Source of the DNA: Sva-07 sp963828415 | GTDB lineage: Bacteria; Actinomycetota; Acidimicrobiia; Acidimicrobiales; Ilumatobacteraceae | NCBI GenBank assembly: GCA_963828415.1 | Contig: CAWHEI010000001.1 | Location: 124,001 to 188,000 of the forward strand | Direction of reading: 5' to 3' | DNA length: 64,000 nucleotides | Shown here: piece after piece, positions 45,095 through 53,082 of the stretch | Position numbering within the stretch: the first letter of the stretch is position 1 | How the letters are laid out: each line of letters opens with the position of its first letter | Made by a program: the position numbers and the translations under genes | Notes under the pieces: model-generated | What the model saw: only the letters and a program-made list of their open reading frames with translations | What the model was told of the DNA's origin: nothing | Database searches by the model: none

Positions 45095-45537
45095 TGCCGA
45101 CATCCGAACCCAACGCCCTGCCACGCCCCGAGGAACTGTTGCCTCATCGGCCACCGTTCCTGCTCGTCGACGAACTGATCTCGATCGTGCCCGGTGTGTC
45201 GGCGTCGGGGCGATGGACGCTCACCGGCGACGAGTACTTCTTCGCAGGGCACTTCCCGGGCCGCCCGACGCTGCCGGGTGTGCTCATGTGCGAAGCGATC
45301 GCCCAGGTGGGCGCCGCGGCCGTGCTCGCCGATCCGAAGTACGCCGGCAAGCTGCCGCTGTTCGGTGGACTCGATGGGGCCAGATTCCGTCGCCAGGTGG
45401 TCCCCGGTGACGAGCTGATTCTCGAAGTCGAGCTGGGCCGCATGTCAGCGCGCGCCGGCAAGGGCTCGGGTCGTGCCCTGGTTGGCGGCGAGGTCGCCTG
45501 CCAATGCGACCTGCTGTTCGTCCTCGCCGACGCGTGA
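45094..45537 (+). CDS. fabZ: 3-hydroxyacyl-ACP dehydratase FabZ
   Basis: 147 residues from the ATG at 45094. The hot-dog fold motif LLPHRPPFLLVDEL is near the N-terminus, and the catalytic His53 and Glu67 lie in AGHFPGRPTLPGVLMCEAIAQ, the FabZ signature. The enzyme removes water from 3-hydroxyacyl-ACP in type II fatty acid synthesis. It is convergent with the fabD-fabF cluster, so the missing dehydratase step of that cluster is supplied here. Its TGA is part of the palindrome at 45535-45575. Confidence 0.92.
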   Translation: MPTSEPNALPRPEELLPHRPPFLLVDELISIVPGVSASGRWTLTGDEYFFAGHFPGRPTLPGVLMCEAIAQVGAAAVLADPKYAGKLPLFGGLDGARFRRQVVPGDELILEVELGRMSARAGKGSGRALVGGEVACQCDLLFVLADA

Positions 45538-45575
45538 CGATTACATCAGGGGTCAGACCCGCGATGTAATCGTCA
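45535..45575. repeat. Family C palindromic element between fabZ and fabF
   Basis: TGACGATTACATC (45535-45547) and GATGTAATCGTCA (45563-45575) are perfect 13-bp arms around a GGGGTCAGACCC centre. The left TGA is the stop of fabZ and the right end, on the other strand, is the TGA stop of fabF. Confidence 0.9.
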
Positions 45576-46766
45576 GGTCGGTGGTGCGACGACGACGGAG
45601 CCGTTGTGGCCGCCGAAGCCGAAGTTGTTCGAGATCACCGGCCCCGGTTCCCACGGACGGGGTTCGCCCATGACGAGATCGATGTCCATGTCGGCGCTGA
45701 TCGTCGTGGTGTTCGCCGTCGGCGGGATCAGGCGGTGCTCGATCGACAACAGGGCGGCTGCTGCTTCGAGTGCGCCGGCGGCACCGAGTGCATGGCCGGT
45801 CACACCCTTCGTCGACACGACTGGGACGTTGCGCGCCCCGAACACCTCGGTGATCGCCGCTGCTTCGGCCGCGTCGTTGAGCGGTGTAGAGGTCCCGTGT
45901 GCGTTCACCTGCTTGACGTCGCCGGGTTCGAGCCCCGACTCGGCGAGAGCGAGACGCATGCAGGCGATCGCTCCGACACCACCTGGTGACGGAGCCGTGA
46001 TGTGGTGGGCGTCCGCGGTGCTCGCCCCACCGAGGATCTCGCCGAGGATGGTCGCACCGCGATCGACAGCGCTCGACCACTCCTCGAGGATCAGTACGGC
46101 AGCACCTTCGCCGAGCACGAAACCATCTCGCTCGGCATCGAACGGTCGGCTGATCCCGGCATTGGTGAGCGCGGTCATGTTGCCGAAGCCCGCCAGCGCG
46201 GTCAGCGTCGCTGCCGCCTCACTGCCGCCCGTGGCGACCGCATCGACGACACCCCAGCGAATGAGACGCGCGGCATAGGCGATCGCGTGCGAGCCGGCTG
46301 CACAGGCGGTGCAGATCGTCTCCGCCGGACCCTGCAGTCCGTAGCGCATCGAGATCGATGCGCCGGATGCGTTGGCCATCATCATCGGCACGAGGAACGG
46401 CGAGACCCGGCGTTCACCCTTCTCGAGGCGGACCTGGACCTGCTCCTCGATCGTGTGCAGTCCACCGACACCGGTGGCGAAGATCGTGCCGAACCGGGCG
46501 GGATCGACGCCGATCGTGTCGACTCCGCCCGCCTGTTCGAACGCTTCAGCGGCAGCAGCGACGGCGAACTGCTCGACTCGGTCGGTGCGGCGCGCCTGCT
46601 TGGGGTTGTCGAAGTAGGGGGCGGGATCCCAGTCGTCGATCGTGAGCGATTGTCCGCTCGTGACACCAGGACCGAGCAGTCCGTTCCAGAACGCCGTGCG
46701 CCCGATGCCGGTGGGGGCGACGACGCCGAGACCCGTGACCGCGACCCGACGGCCGCCTCCGGTCAC
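45573..46766 (-). CDS. fabF: 3-oxoacyl-ACP synthase II (FabF)
   Basis: 397 residues from the GTG at 46766, which overlaps the acpP stop (GTGA). FabF elongates acyl-ACP with malonyl-ACP. The Cys-His-His triad is in TACAAGSHA (Cys155), VNAHGTSTPLND and TKGVTGHALGAAG. NNFGFGGHNGSVV is the C-terminal signature. It is the last gene of the fabD-H-G-acpP-fabF cluster. A chain-length factor is excluded because the active-site Cys is present. Confidence 0.95.
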   Translation of the reverse strand: MTGGGRRVAVTGLGVVAPTGIGRTAFWNGLLGPGVTSGQSLTIDDWDPAPYFDNPKQARRTDRVEQFAVAAAAEAFEQAGGVDTIGVDPARFGTIFATGVGGLHTIEEQVQVRLEKGERRVSPFLVPMMMANASGASISMRYGLQGPAETICTACAAGSHAIAYAARLIRWGVVDAVATGGSEAAATLTALAGFGNMTALTNAGISRPFDAERDGFVLGEGAAVLILEEWSSAVDRGATILGEILGGASTADAHHITAPSPGGVGAIACMRLALAESGLEPGDVKQVNAHGTSTPLNDAAEAAAITEVFGARNVPVVSTKGVTGHALGAAGALEAAAALLSIEHRLIPPTANTTTISADMDIDLVMGEPRPWEPGPVISNNFGFGGHNGSVVVAPPT

Positions 46767-46999
46767 AGCTTCGCGACGACGATGTCGTAGGCCTGCTGCA
46801 CGGTCTCGACGCCTTCGAGTTCTTCTTCGGGCACCGACACGTCGAATTCCTCCTCGAGGGCCATCACCAGCTCGACGAGGTCGAGGCTGTCGGCATCGAG
46901 GTCGTCACCGAAGTTGGCCTCGGGCACGACGGCGCTCTCCTCGACGGACAGCACCTCGACGGCACACTTGCGGAAACGGGCAAACAGTTCTGGGTCCAC
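46763..46999 (-). CDS. acpP: Acyl carrier protein
   Basis: 78 residues from the GTG at 46999, which has AAGGAG just upstream. Serine 38 in the motif DLDADSLDLVELVMA is the phosphopantetheine attachment site. The protein is acidic and helical, as expected. It overlaps fabF by four bases. The longer reading to 47038 (91 residues) would extend past the ribosome-binding site. It carries growing acyl chains for the surrounding Fab enzymes. Confidence 0.94.
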   Translation of the reverse strand: MDPELFARFRKCAVEVLSVEESAVVPEANFGDDLDADSLDLVELVMALEEEFDVSVPEEELEGVETVQQAYDIVVAKL

Positions 47000-47071
47000 G
47001 GGGTTCTCCTTGTCGATGGATCTTGCAGTGTGGCACACCCGATCGGGTGAGCTGATGATGTGGATCGGTTG

Positions 47072-47778
47072 TCAGTGTCCCATGCCGAGACCACCGTCGA
47101 CGGGAATGACGGCACCGGTGATGTAGGCGGCATCGTCCGAGGCGAGGAACGAAACCACGCCGGCGATCTCTGCGGGTTCCGCGACACGTTGGAGTGGCAC
47201 CATCGCCGTCAACGCTGCCATCCGGTCGTCGCCGAGTGCGGCCGTCATGTCCGTGGCCACCGGGCCGGGGGCGACCACGTTGACCGTGATCGAACGCGAG
47301 CCGAGCTCACGGGCGATCGACCGGGCGAAGCCGACCAGGCCGGCCTTCGAGGCGGCGTAGTTCGCCTGGCCCGCCGAACCGAGAAGTCCGACGACCGACG
47401 ACACCAGCACGATGCGACCTCGGCGGGCCTTCAACATCGAGCGACTGGCGCGTTTCACGACGCGGTATGCCGCGGTCAGATTGGCGTCGATCACCGAGGT
47501 GAAGTCGTCCTCGGACATACGCAACAGCAAGCCGTCGCGCGTGATGCCGGCGTTCGAGACGAGCACCTCGACGGTGTCGCCGAAGTGCTCCTCGACCGCG
47601 GTGAACGCTGCGTCGACGTCGTCGGTCGAGGTCACGTCGCACCGCACGCCGAAAAACCGTCGGGAGGCGGCGAGGAGTTGTAGGTCACGGCAACACGATC
47701 GCCCTGCGCGGCGAAGCGTTCGGCACACGCGAGTCCGATGCCGCGCGCGCCGCCGGTGATCAGGACCACACGACTCAC
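47072..47778 (-). pseudogene. fabG: 3-oxoacyl-ACP reductase FabG, split by one frameshift in a T run
   Basis: The start GTG at 47778 gives VSRVVLITGGARGIGLACAE with the Rossmann motif, continuing to YNSSPPPDGF. It then shifts frame and continues as FGVRCDVTSTDDVDAAF through LVSNAGITRDGLLLRM and YAASKAGLVGFARS (YxxxK) to the TGA at 47072. The break is at the A run 47652-47656 (five T in the gene); a sixth T restores 235 residues reading PPPDGFFGVRCDVT. The gene start overlaps the fabH stop by GTGA. Since FabG is essential, a sequencing error is the most likely cause. Confidence 0.85.
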
Positions 47779-48755
47779 GACAGCGCCCCACCAGAAGGCG
47801 CCGGCACTGCAGCACTCCAACGGACCACGGCGCTGGCCGCGGTCATCCCTGCTCCGAATCCGACGAACAACACGAGATCACCTTGGCATATCCGGCCGCG
47901 ATCCAGGGCGTCCGCGAGTGCGAGCGGGATCGACGCGGCGGACGTGTTGCCGGTGCGGTCGAGCACGATCGAGGCGCGTTCGATGCCGATACCGAGCCGA
48001 TCCAGCGATGCCGAGATGATGCGGATGTTGGCCTGGTGGGGAATGACGAGCGCGATGTCGTCGCCGGTGACCTCGGCGGCCTCCATCGAGGCGGTGGCCG
48101 AGTCGGCCATCAGCCGTACCGCACGCCGGAAGACTTCGCGGCCCTCCATCTGGAGCTTGCCACCGACCTCGGCATACAGCGCACCTTCGGCACTTCCGTC
48201 GGCAGCCAGATGCCAGCCAAGCAGTTGGCCGTCGCCATCGACCGCTTCGAGCACGGCGGCACCGGAGCCATCGGCGAAGAGGATGGCGGTGTTGCGGTCG
48301 TCCCAGTCGGTGATCCGCGCCAAGGTGTCGGTGCCGATCACCAGCACCTTCTCGGCGCCGAGCGCAATGAGGCCATGGGCGTTGATCAGGCCGTACACCC
48401 AGCCCGAACACGCAGCGTTGAGGTCGTAGGCGCCGCAGGTGAGTCCGAGCAGGTGTTGCACCGTCGACGACGTGCCGGGCACCGCTCGGTCGGGGGTGGT
48501 GGTGGCGAGCACGAGCGCGTCGATGTCGCCTGGGTCCAGCCCGGCACGTTCGATCGCCTGGCGGCCGGCTTCGACCGAGAGGCCGGCGGTGGTGCCGCCG
48601 ACTCGTCGTTCGTGGATGCCCGTTCGCTCGACGATCCAGTCGTGGTCGGTGTCGATCGTTCGTTCGAGATCGTGGTTGGTGATGACCTGGTCGGGGAGGG
48701 CGGTGCCCCACCCGGTGATCGCCGCACCCCGGACCCCTGGAGGAACCTTGGGCAT
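47775..48755 (-). CDS. fabH: 3-oxoacyl-ACP synthase III (FabH)
   Basis: 326 residues from the ATG at 48755. FabH starts fatty acid synthesis by condensing an acyl-CoA primer with malonyl-ACP. The catalytic triad is Cys116 in AACSGWVYG, His in IPHQANIRII and Asn in DRTGNTSAASIP. TGIHERRVGG is a further hallmark. A longer reading to 48884 extends into fabD and is rejected. It lies between fabD and fabG, overlapping fabG. Confidence 0.94.
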   Translation of the reverse strand: MPKVPPGVRGAAITGWGTALPDQVITNHDLERTIDTDHDWIVERTGIHERRVGGTTAGLSVEAGRQAIERAGLDPGDIDALVLATTTPDRAVPGTSSTVQHLLGLTCGAYDLNAACSGWVYGLINAHGLIALGAEKVLVIGTDTLARITDWDDRNTAILFADGSGAAVLEAVDGDGQLLGWHLAADGSAEGALYAEVGGKLQMEGREVFRRAVRLMADSATASMEAAEVTGDDIALVIPHQANIRIISASLDRLGIGIERASIVLDRTGNTSAASIPLALADALDRGRICQGDLVLFVGFGAGMTAASAVVRWSAAVPAPSGGALS

Positions 48756-48771
48756 GTTCAGTCCCCGTCCA

Positions 48772-49950
48772 TCACGGTTCGGTTCGCAACCAGACGATCG
48801 GTTGACGACTGGTGACTCGCTCGGTGTCGAGCGCGATGAAGCTCTGCAGCACGCCGGCGAACGGCGATCGCACTTCCACCTCACCGACGTGGCCGACGAC
48901 GGAGCCCACGTCGATCCGGGACCCCTCGCTCAACCCACCGACGGGCGTGAAGATCCCCGCGGCCGGGCTCACGACCAGGCGTTCCACGGCGAAGAGGTGT
49001 TCGCCTTCCTGCTGGCGGGGCCCGGACGGCGTGCCGGCGCCGACCCACTCGAGCAACTTGTCGAGGTCCTCGGGTGTCGCCACCGAAATCGTTCGGCTTC
49101 CCTGAACGGTCCGTTTGGCCATCCCGGTCAACACCGCGCCGGGGCCGAGTTCGGCGAAGTCGGTGACTCCGGCATCGGCGAGCGTGAGCAGCGAGTGCTT
49201 CCACCGCACCGGACTCGACAGCTGCGCCGACAGCAGGCTCGCCCAGTCGGCCGCCTGATCGTGGAGCAGGGCGTCGACGTTCGACACGACCGGCACGTCA
49301 CTGTCGCGAGGGTCGGCCTGGGCGAGCGCTGCTCGCAACCGGTCGCGTGCTGCGGTCATGAACGGCGTGTGGAACGCGCCGGCGACCTGGAGCGGCATCA
49401 CCTTCTTCGCGCCGAGTTCCTTGGCGTGGGCGGTCGCCGCATCGACGCCATCGGGTGAACCGGCGATGACCACCTGGCCAGGCGCGTTGTAGTTGGCGAC
49501 CCAGACGTTGGCGTCAGCTCGCCGGCAGGCGACGTCGACCTGGTCGTCGTCGAGGCCGAGCACCGCAGCCATCGTGCCCGGTTGCGCAAGGCCGGCGTCG
49601 TGCATGGCGGCGCTGCGCTCGCACACGAGGCGGATCCCGTCGTCGAAGCCGAGCGCGCCGGTCGCCGTCAGCGCGGTGTACTCGCCGAGGCTGTGGCCGG
49701 CGCAGTAGCTCGGGGCGATGCCGAGGCGCTCGACCGCGTCGAGCACCATCAGACTCGACACGAACGTGGTGAGCTGTGCGTTGCGGGTGTCTTTGAGTTC
49801 GTCGGCGTCGGCATCGCAGAGCAGAGCGCCGATGTCGCGACCAGCGATGTCGCTGGCCTCGTCGATCAGTTCCCAACTTTCGTGATCGCGCCATGGCAGT
49901 CCCATGCCGGGTCGTTGCGACCCCTGGCCGGGGAAGGTGAAAGCGAGCAT
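48772..49950 (-). CDS. fabD: Malonyl-CoA:ACP transacylase (FabD) with extra C-terminal biotinyl/lipoyl-like domain
   Basis: 392 residues from the ATG at 49950, about 80 more than usual. The acyltransferase domain (1-310) shows FTFPGQGSQRPGMG, the nucleophile Ser87 in GHSLGE and the catalytic His in GAFHTPFM. After a Pro/Gln linker (GTPSGPRQQEGE), residues ~318-392 read LVVSPAAGIFTPVGGL, VGSVVGHVGEVEVRSPFAG and VTSRQPIVWLRT, a beta-strand pattern like biotinyl/lipoyl carrier half-motifs but without the AMKM lysine. A structural or docking role is inferred. TAGCCT (complement of 49958-49963) lies seven bases before the start. Confidence 0.9.
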   Translation of the reverse strand: MLAFTFPGQGSQRPGMGLPWRDHESWELIDEASDIAGRDIGALLCDADADELKDTRNAQLTTFVSSLMVLDAVERLGIAPSYCAGHSLGEYTALTATGALGFDDGIRLVCERSAAMHDAGLAQPGTMAAVLGLDDDQVDVACRRADANVWVANYNAPGQVVIAGSPDGVDAATAHAKELGAKKVMPLQVAGAFHTPFMTAARDRLRAALAQADPRDSDVPVVSNVDALLHDQAADWASLLSAQLSSPVRWKHSLLTLADAGVTDFAELGPGAVLTGMAKRTVQGSRTISVATPEDLDKLLEWVGAGTPSGPRQQEGEHLFAVERLVVSPAAGIFTPVGGLSEGSRIDVGSVVGHVGEVEVRSPFAGVLQSFIALDTERVTSRQPIVWLRTEP

Positions 49951-50027
49951 TGTCGGCAGGCTAGACCGCTCGACGCGAGCCGGAGAGCTACCGGCGGGTA
50001 AGCCCGCTAGTCTCGCCGTCGCACACC

Positions 50028-50101
50028 GCCCCGGTAGCCCAATTGGCAGAGGCAACGGTCTCAAACACCGTCAAGTGTCGGTTCGAGTCCGACCCGGGGC
50101 A
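50028..50101 (+). tRNA. tRNA with CAA anticodon and short variable loop (tRNA-Leu-like)
   Basis: A 74-nt cloverleaf: acceptor GCCCCGG/CCGGGGC, D-arm GCC...GGC, perfect anticodon stem ACGGT/ACCGT with loop CTCAAAC (anticodon CAA, 50062-50064), five-base variable loop CAAGT, T-arm GTCGG-TTCGAGT-CCGAC, discriminator A. CAA reads Leu UUG, but bacterial tRNA-Leu normally has a long variable arm, which is absent here. CC but not CCA is encoded. Confidence 0.85.
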
Positions 50102-50128
50102 CCGTTCGAGTGCGCTCGCTCGTCTGTC

Positions 50129-50253
50129 CGTTTGCATTGCGTTTCCGGTGAACCGGTCCACCCAAATCTGCGCACGAGCGTCGGCGGTGTGACTGCGACA
50201 CCGCTTGTGTTGCAGTCTGGGTGACCCGGCCCACCCGAAGTGCAACGCAAACG
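50129..50253. repeat. 125-bp imperfect palindromic element (MITE-like)
   Basis: Sequence beginning CGTTTGCATTGCGTTTC at 50129 is mirrored by GAAGTGCAACGCAAACG ending at 50253, with arms of about 50 bp that pair with scattered mismatches and a central hairpin GCGGTGT/ACACCGC (50184-50204). It lies between the tRNA and the HNH gene. No coding capacity. Mismatches preserve pairing partly, as in an old folded element. Confidence 0.75.
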
Positions 50254-50269
50254 TGATGGGTTCGGGATC

Positions 50270-50743
50270 TCAGTGACGTGACTGCAACACGATCATGTAC
50301 TGGCCGCCGCCGGGCTCGACGTCGGCGCTCACCTCGAGGGACGGCTCGAGTCGGGAGATCCGGTCGACGAGCCACGCTGCAGCGGTGAGGGCATCGCCCC
50401 GATCCGAGCAGTGGCCCATGATCTCGCGTCCACCCTTGCGTTGGGCGCGGTCGACGGCCACCAGGATGACGGCAGGGTCGGCGATCAGGAGGTGGTCGGG
50501 CCATTCGACGACGGGCTTCGTGCTCCCCTTGCCGGTATTGCACGATCGGTGGGCCAGGCGTTCCTGTCCGGTCCCGGTTCCCTTGCCGCGCCCGGTTCCC
50601 TTCGCCTTGGCCTTGCGCTCGGTGGTCCGGCTGTCGATGCTCGGACCGCGTGGGTCGTTCACCGACATGTCCGGGTCGACCGGCTGGTCGCACAGCCAGC
50701 ATCGCCAGCCGTCTTGTTCACCGATCTCGCTCAAGCGCGCCAT
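50270..50743 (-). CDS. HNH-like nuclease domain protein
   Basis: 157 residues. The N-terminal half resembles an HNH/zinc domain: GWRCWLCDQPVDPDM (CxxC), then RLAHRSCNTGKGST with His and a Cys, the usual ending of HNH motifs (H-x3-C-N-x2-K). Between them is a basic Gly/Lys/Arg-rich stretch. The C-terminal half (VEWPDHLLIADPAVILV...QYMIVLQSRH) is unrecognised. The canonical DH pair preceding the motif is partly replaced, so nuclease activity is uncertain. It lies alone beside the palindromic element and tRNA. Confidence 0.65.
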   Translation of the reverse strand: MARLSEIGEQDGWRCWLCDQPVDPDMSVNDPRGPSIDSRTTERKAKAKGTGRGKGTGTGQERLAHRSCNTGKGSTKPVVEWPDHLLIADPAVILVAVDRAQRKGGREIMGHCSDRGDALTAAAWLVDRISRLEPSLEVSADVEPGGGQYMIVLQSRH

Positions 50744-50789
50744 CGCCAGATCCTGGCCGATCGAACGGTCCGGTCACAATCGGCCGCTG

Positions 50790-50795
50790 TAGCGT
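50790..50795 (+). promoter_or_regulatory. Putative -10 element of the 50806 gene
   Basis: TAGCGT lies 10 bases before the ATG at 50806, exactly as in lepA, and helps decide that start over the ATG at 50797. Confidence 0.4.
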
Positions 50796-50805
50796 GATGG
50801 TGCAC

Positions 50806-51084
50806 ATGGGCAACTGGCTGATCGAGCGTCGACTGTCGCAAGTGGCAACTCGGCTGAAGACCTTGCGTGCCGAGTTGGCGGTGATCGACGAGCAGATGAT
50901 CCACCTCGGCGACGACGCCGACGATCAGGAGATCCGGGCGCTCGTGTCGGAGACCGCAGGAGCGTCGTTCGAAGCTCGTGACGCCCGTCGTCATGTCGAT
51001 GCCCACGCGAAACACCGGGCGAAGGTGATCGAGGAGATCATCTCGCTCGAACGCCGCCAGGACGAGTTGCTCGACCGGATGTGA
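50806..51084 (+). CDS. Conserved small actinobacterial coiled-coil protein
   Basis: 92 residues from the ATG at 50806: MGNWLIERRLSQVATRLKTL followed by heptad-rich helices and ending ERRQDELLDRM. The composition (alternating charged and hydrophobic residues, no Cys) indicates a two-helix coiled coil. Short proteins with this N-terminus are recalled as widely conserved in Actinobacteria, function unknown. The ATG at 50797 (MVH-) is an alternative. A role with nucleic acid or a larger complex is possible but unproven. Confidence 0.7.
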   Translation: MGNWLIERRLSQVATRLKTLRAELAVIDEQMIHLGDDADDQEIRALVSETAGASFEARDARRHVDAHAKHRAKVIEEIISLERRQDELLDRM

Positions 51085-51126
51085 CCCGGTCGTAGCCGAT
51101 CCACGCGGCTCTGCGAAGCTCGCCGC

Positions 51127-51954
51127 ATGGACGCAGTGACCGCCCGGAAGACCTGGCGAACGCTCGAGCCGATCCACGGCGCGATCTACTTCGCCGCCGA
51201 GGCGCGGGACGAGTACGCGGCGCTCGGCATCGACGATCGAATGACGGGGTACTTCGCGTCGCGGTCGGCGCCGATGGGCGCGGTGTCCGCCGAGGTGGTG
51301 ATCGCCACCTTCTTCAACTTCGATCGCGACCTCGTTCGTCGCAGCATGGCCGGCGTGTGGGAGCGAGTGACACCGCCGGAGATGACGGATGCCCGACTCC
51401 GTGGCGCCGATCGCACGATCCGTGCTCATGCAGGGCCGTTCGTCGAGAGCCCAGAGATCGCCGAGGCGGCCGACTTGGCGCGAGCCGCGGCGACGGCAGC
51501 GTGCGAGTGGCCCGAGGGGAGACCGCTGTTCGCCGGGCACGCCTCGCTGCCGTGGCCGACTGAGCCCCATCTCGTGCTGTGGCATGCGCAGTCGCTGTTG
51601 CGCGAGTTCCGCGGCGATGGCCACATCGTGGCGCTGACGGTCGAAGGCCTCGACGGGTGCGAGGCGTTGGTCACGCACGCCGCCGCTGGTGACGTGTCGG
51701 CCGACATCTTGCGGGCGACCCGGCAGCGCACCGGCGACGACTGGCTGGCAGCCGAGGAGCGACTCCGCGAGCGGGGTTGGCTCGATCCCGATCTGGCCTT
51801 CACCGAACTGGGCCGCGAGCGCCGAGACTGGATCGAGGCGCGTACCGATGAACTCGCGGCCGCGCCGTACGACGCCATCGGTGTCGACGGGTGCGCCCGA
51901 CTCCGCGAGCTGTGCCGCCCGATCAGCAAAGCGATGATGGGAGCGTTCGCATGA
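51127..51954 (+). CDS. SCO6745-like family protein, unknown function
   Basis: 275 residues. DAVTARKTWRTLEPIHGAIYF near the N-terminus, FASRSAPMGAVSAEVVIATF and the C-terminal ERRDWIEARTDELAAAPYDA resemble the actinobacterial family typified by SCO6745, whose role is unknown. The C-terminal region resembles a winged helix of the MarR-like type. Its stop overlaps the next ATG (ATGA), so it is probably translated together with trmO. No enzymatic motif is evident. Confidence 0.7.
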   Translation: MDAVTARKTWRTLEPIHGAIYFAAEARDEYAALGIDDRMTGYFASRSAPMGAVSAEVVIATFFNFDRDLVRRSMAGVWERVTPPEMTDARLRGADRTIRAHAGPFVESPEIAEAADLARAAATAACEWPEGRPLFAGHASLPWPTEPHLVLWHAQSLLREFRGDGHIVALTVEGLDGCEALVTHAAAGDVSADILRATRQRTGDDWLAAEERLRERGWLDPDLAFTELGRERRDWIEARTDELAAAPYDAIGVDGCARLRELCRPISKAMMGAFA

Positions 51955-52415
51955 CCGAGTTCACGGTGCGCCCGATCGGGCACGTCAGGTCGGCCAGAGC
52001 GGGGCGGATCGACGACAACTGGGGTGACGTCGAGAGTGTGATCGGTCTCGACATCGACCGGTTCACGCCGGATTCCGTTGCCGGACTCGACCAGTTCTCG
52101 CACATCGAGGTGATCTTCCTGTTCGACCAGTTCGACGAGGCGAAGGTCGCGATCGGCGCCAGGCACCCTCGTGGCAACGAGGCGTGGCCGAAGGTGGGCA
52201 TCTTCGCTCAGCGTGCGAGCTCGCGACCCAATCGGCTCGGCCTCACCACCTGCGAACTGCTCGGTGTCGACGGACTCGACGTGCGGGTTCGCGGGCTCGA
52301 TGCGATCGACGGCACGCCCGTGCTCGATCTCAAGCCGCACATGATCGAATTCGATCCGCGCGGTGACGTGCGACAGCCGCCTTGGTCGTCGGAACTGATG
52401 GCCGGTTACTGGTGA
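51951..52415 (+). CDS. trmO: TrmO/TsaA-like tRNA m6t6A37 methyltransferase
   Basis: 154 residues. The fold signature is TVRPIGHVRSARAG at the N-terminus, LDQFSHIEVIFLFDQFD and ASSRPNRLGLTTCELLGVDG, then GTPVLDLKPHMIEFDP. TrmO N6-methylates t6A37 in tRNAs read with SAM. The family is also called UPF0066/TsaA. It is shorter than E. coli TrmO because the C-terminal domain is missing, as in many short homologues. It is coupled to the upstream SCO6745-like gene. Confidence 0.82.
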   Translation: MTEFTVRPIGHVRSARAGRIDDNWGDVESVIGLDIDRFTPDSVAGLDQFSHIEVIFLFDQFDEAKVAIGARHPRGNEAWPKVGIFAQRASSRPNRLGLTTCELLGVDGLDVRVRGLDAIDGTPVLDLKPHMIEFDPRGDVRQPPWSSELMAGYW

Positions 52416-52416
52416 G

Positions 52417-52445
52417 GTCCACGATGTGTCAGGCACATCGTGGAC
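52417..52445. repeat. Perfect 12-bp hairpin after trmO
   Basis: GTCCACGATGTG and CACATCGTGGAC are separated by TCAGG. It starts one base after the trmO stop. There is no T tract, so it may act as a terminator-like stem or as another REP-type palindrome. No second copy was noticed. Confidence 0.6.
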
Positions 52446-52475
52446 GCGTCGGGAGCCAACTCGGGCGACACCTGC

Positions 52476-52481
52476 TAGATA
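52476..52481 (+). promoter_or_regulatory. Putative -10 element of the pdtaR-like gene
   Basis: TAGATA lies seven bases before the ATG at 52489, consistent with a leaderless transcript. Confidence 0.45.
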
Positions 52482-52488
52482 AGGGGCC

Positions 52489-53073
52489 ATGCCATTGCGT
52501 GTCGTGATCGCCGAGGACGAGGCCATCATTCGCATGGACCTGCGTGAGACCCTGGAAGAAGAGGGCTACGAGGTCATCGGTGAGACGGGCCGGGGCGACC
52601 AGGCAATCGAGTTGGTGCGGGGCCTGCAGCCGGATCTGGCCATCCTCGACATCAAGATGCCCGGGATGGACGGCCTCGAGGCGGCGCGCATCATCAACGG
52701 CGAGAAGATCTGTGGCGTGCTGATGCTCACCGCATTCAGCCAACGAGAAGTCGTCGAGCAGGCACGCGACGCCGGCGCACTGGCGTTTCTCGTCAAGCCA
52801 TTCCAGAAGAGCGACCTCATCCCGGCGATCGAGGTCGCGATGGGCCGCTTCCGTGAGTTGCGCTCACTGACGGGTGAGATCGACGCGCTCGGCGAGCAGT
52901 TGGAGTCCCGCAAGGTCATCGATCGCGCGAAGGGTCTGCTGATGGATGAGCTGGGCATGAGCGAGACGGAGGCCTTCGGCTTCATCCAACGCACGGCGAT
53001 GAGCGAACGCACCCGGATGCGCGATGTCGCCGACCACATCCTCGACGGTTCGCTCCGACCCGGCGCCGGCTGA
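52489..53073 (+). CDS. pdtaR: Response regulator with ANTAR RNA-binding domain (PdtaR-like)
   Basis: 194 residues. The receiver domain has Asp54 in LAILDIKMPGMDG, the acidic pocket in VIAEDEAII and the conserved Lys in FLVKPFQKSD. The ANTAR domain (about 130-185) carries KVIDRAKGLLMDELGMSETE and AFGFIQRTAMSERTRMRDVA, the three-helix motif that binds paired hexaloop hairpins in transcripts and prevents termination. Mycobacterial PdtaR (Rv1626) has the same layout and is paired with the PdtaS histidine kinase, which is not in the window. polA follows within 10 bp. Confidence 0.92.
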   Translation: MPLRVVIAEDEAIIRMDLRETLEEEGYEVIGETGRGDQAIELVRGLQPDLAILDIKMPGMDGLEAARIINGEKICGVLMLTAFSQREVVEQARDAGALAFLVKPFQKSDLIPAIEVAMGRFRELRSLTGEIDALGEQLESRKVIDRAKGLLMDELGMSETEAFGFIQRTAMSERTRMRDVADHILDGSLRPGAG

Positions 53074-53082
53074 GGGCGCACG

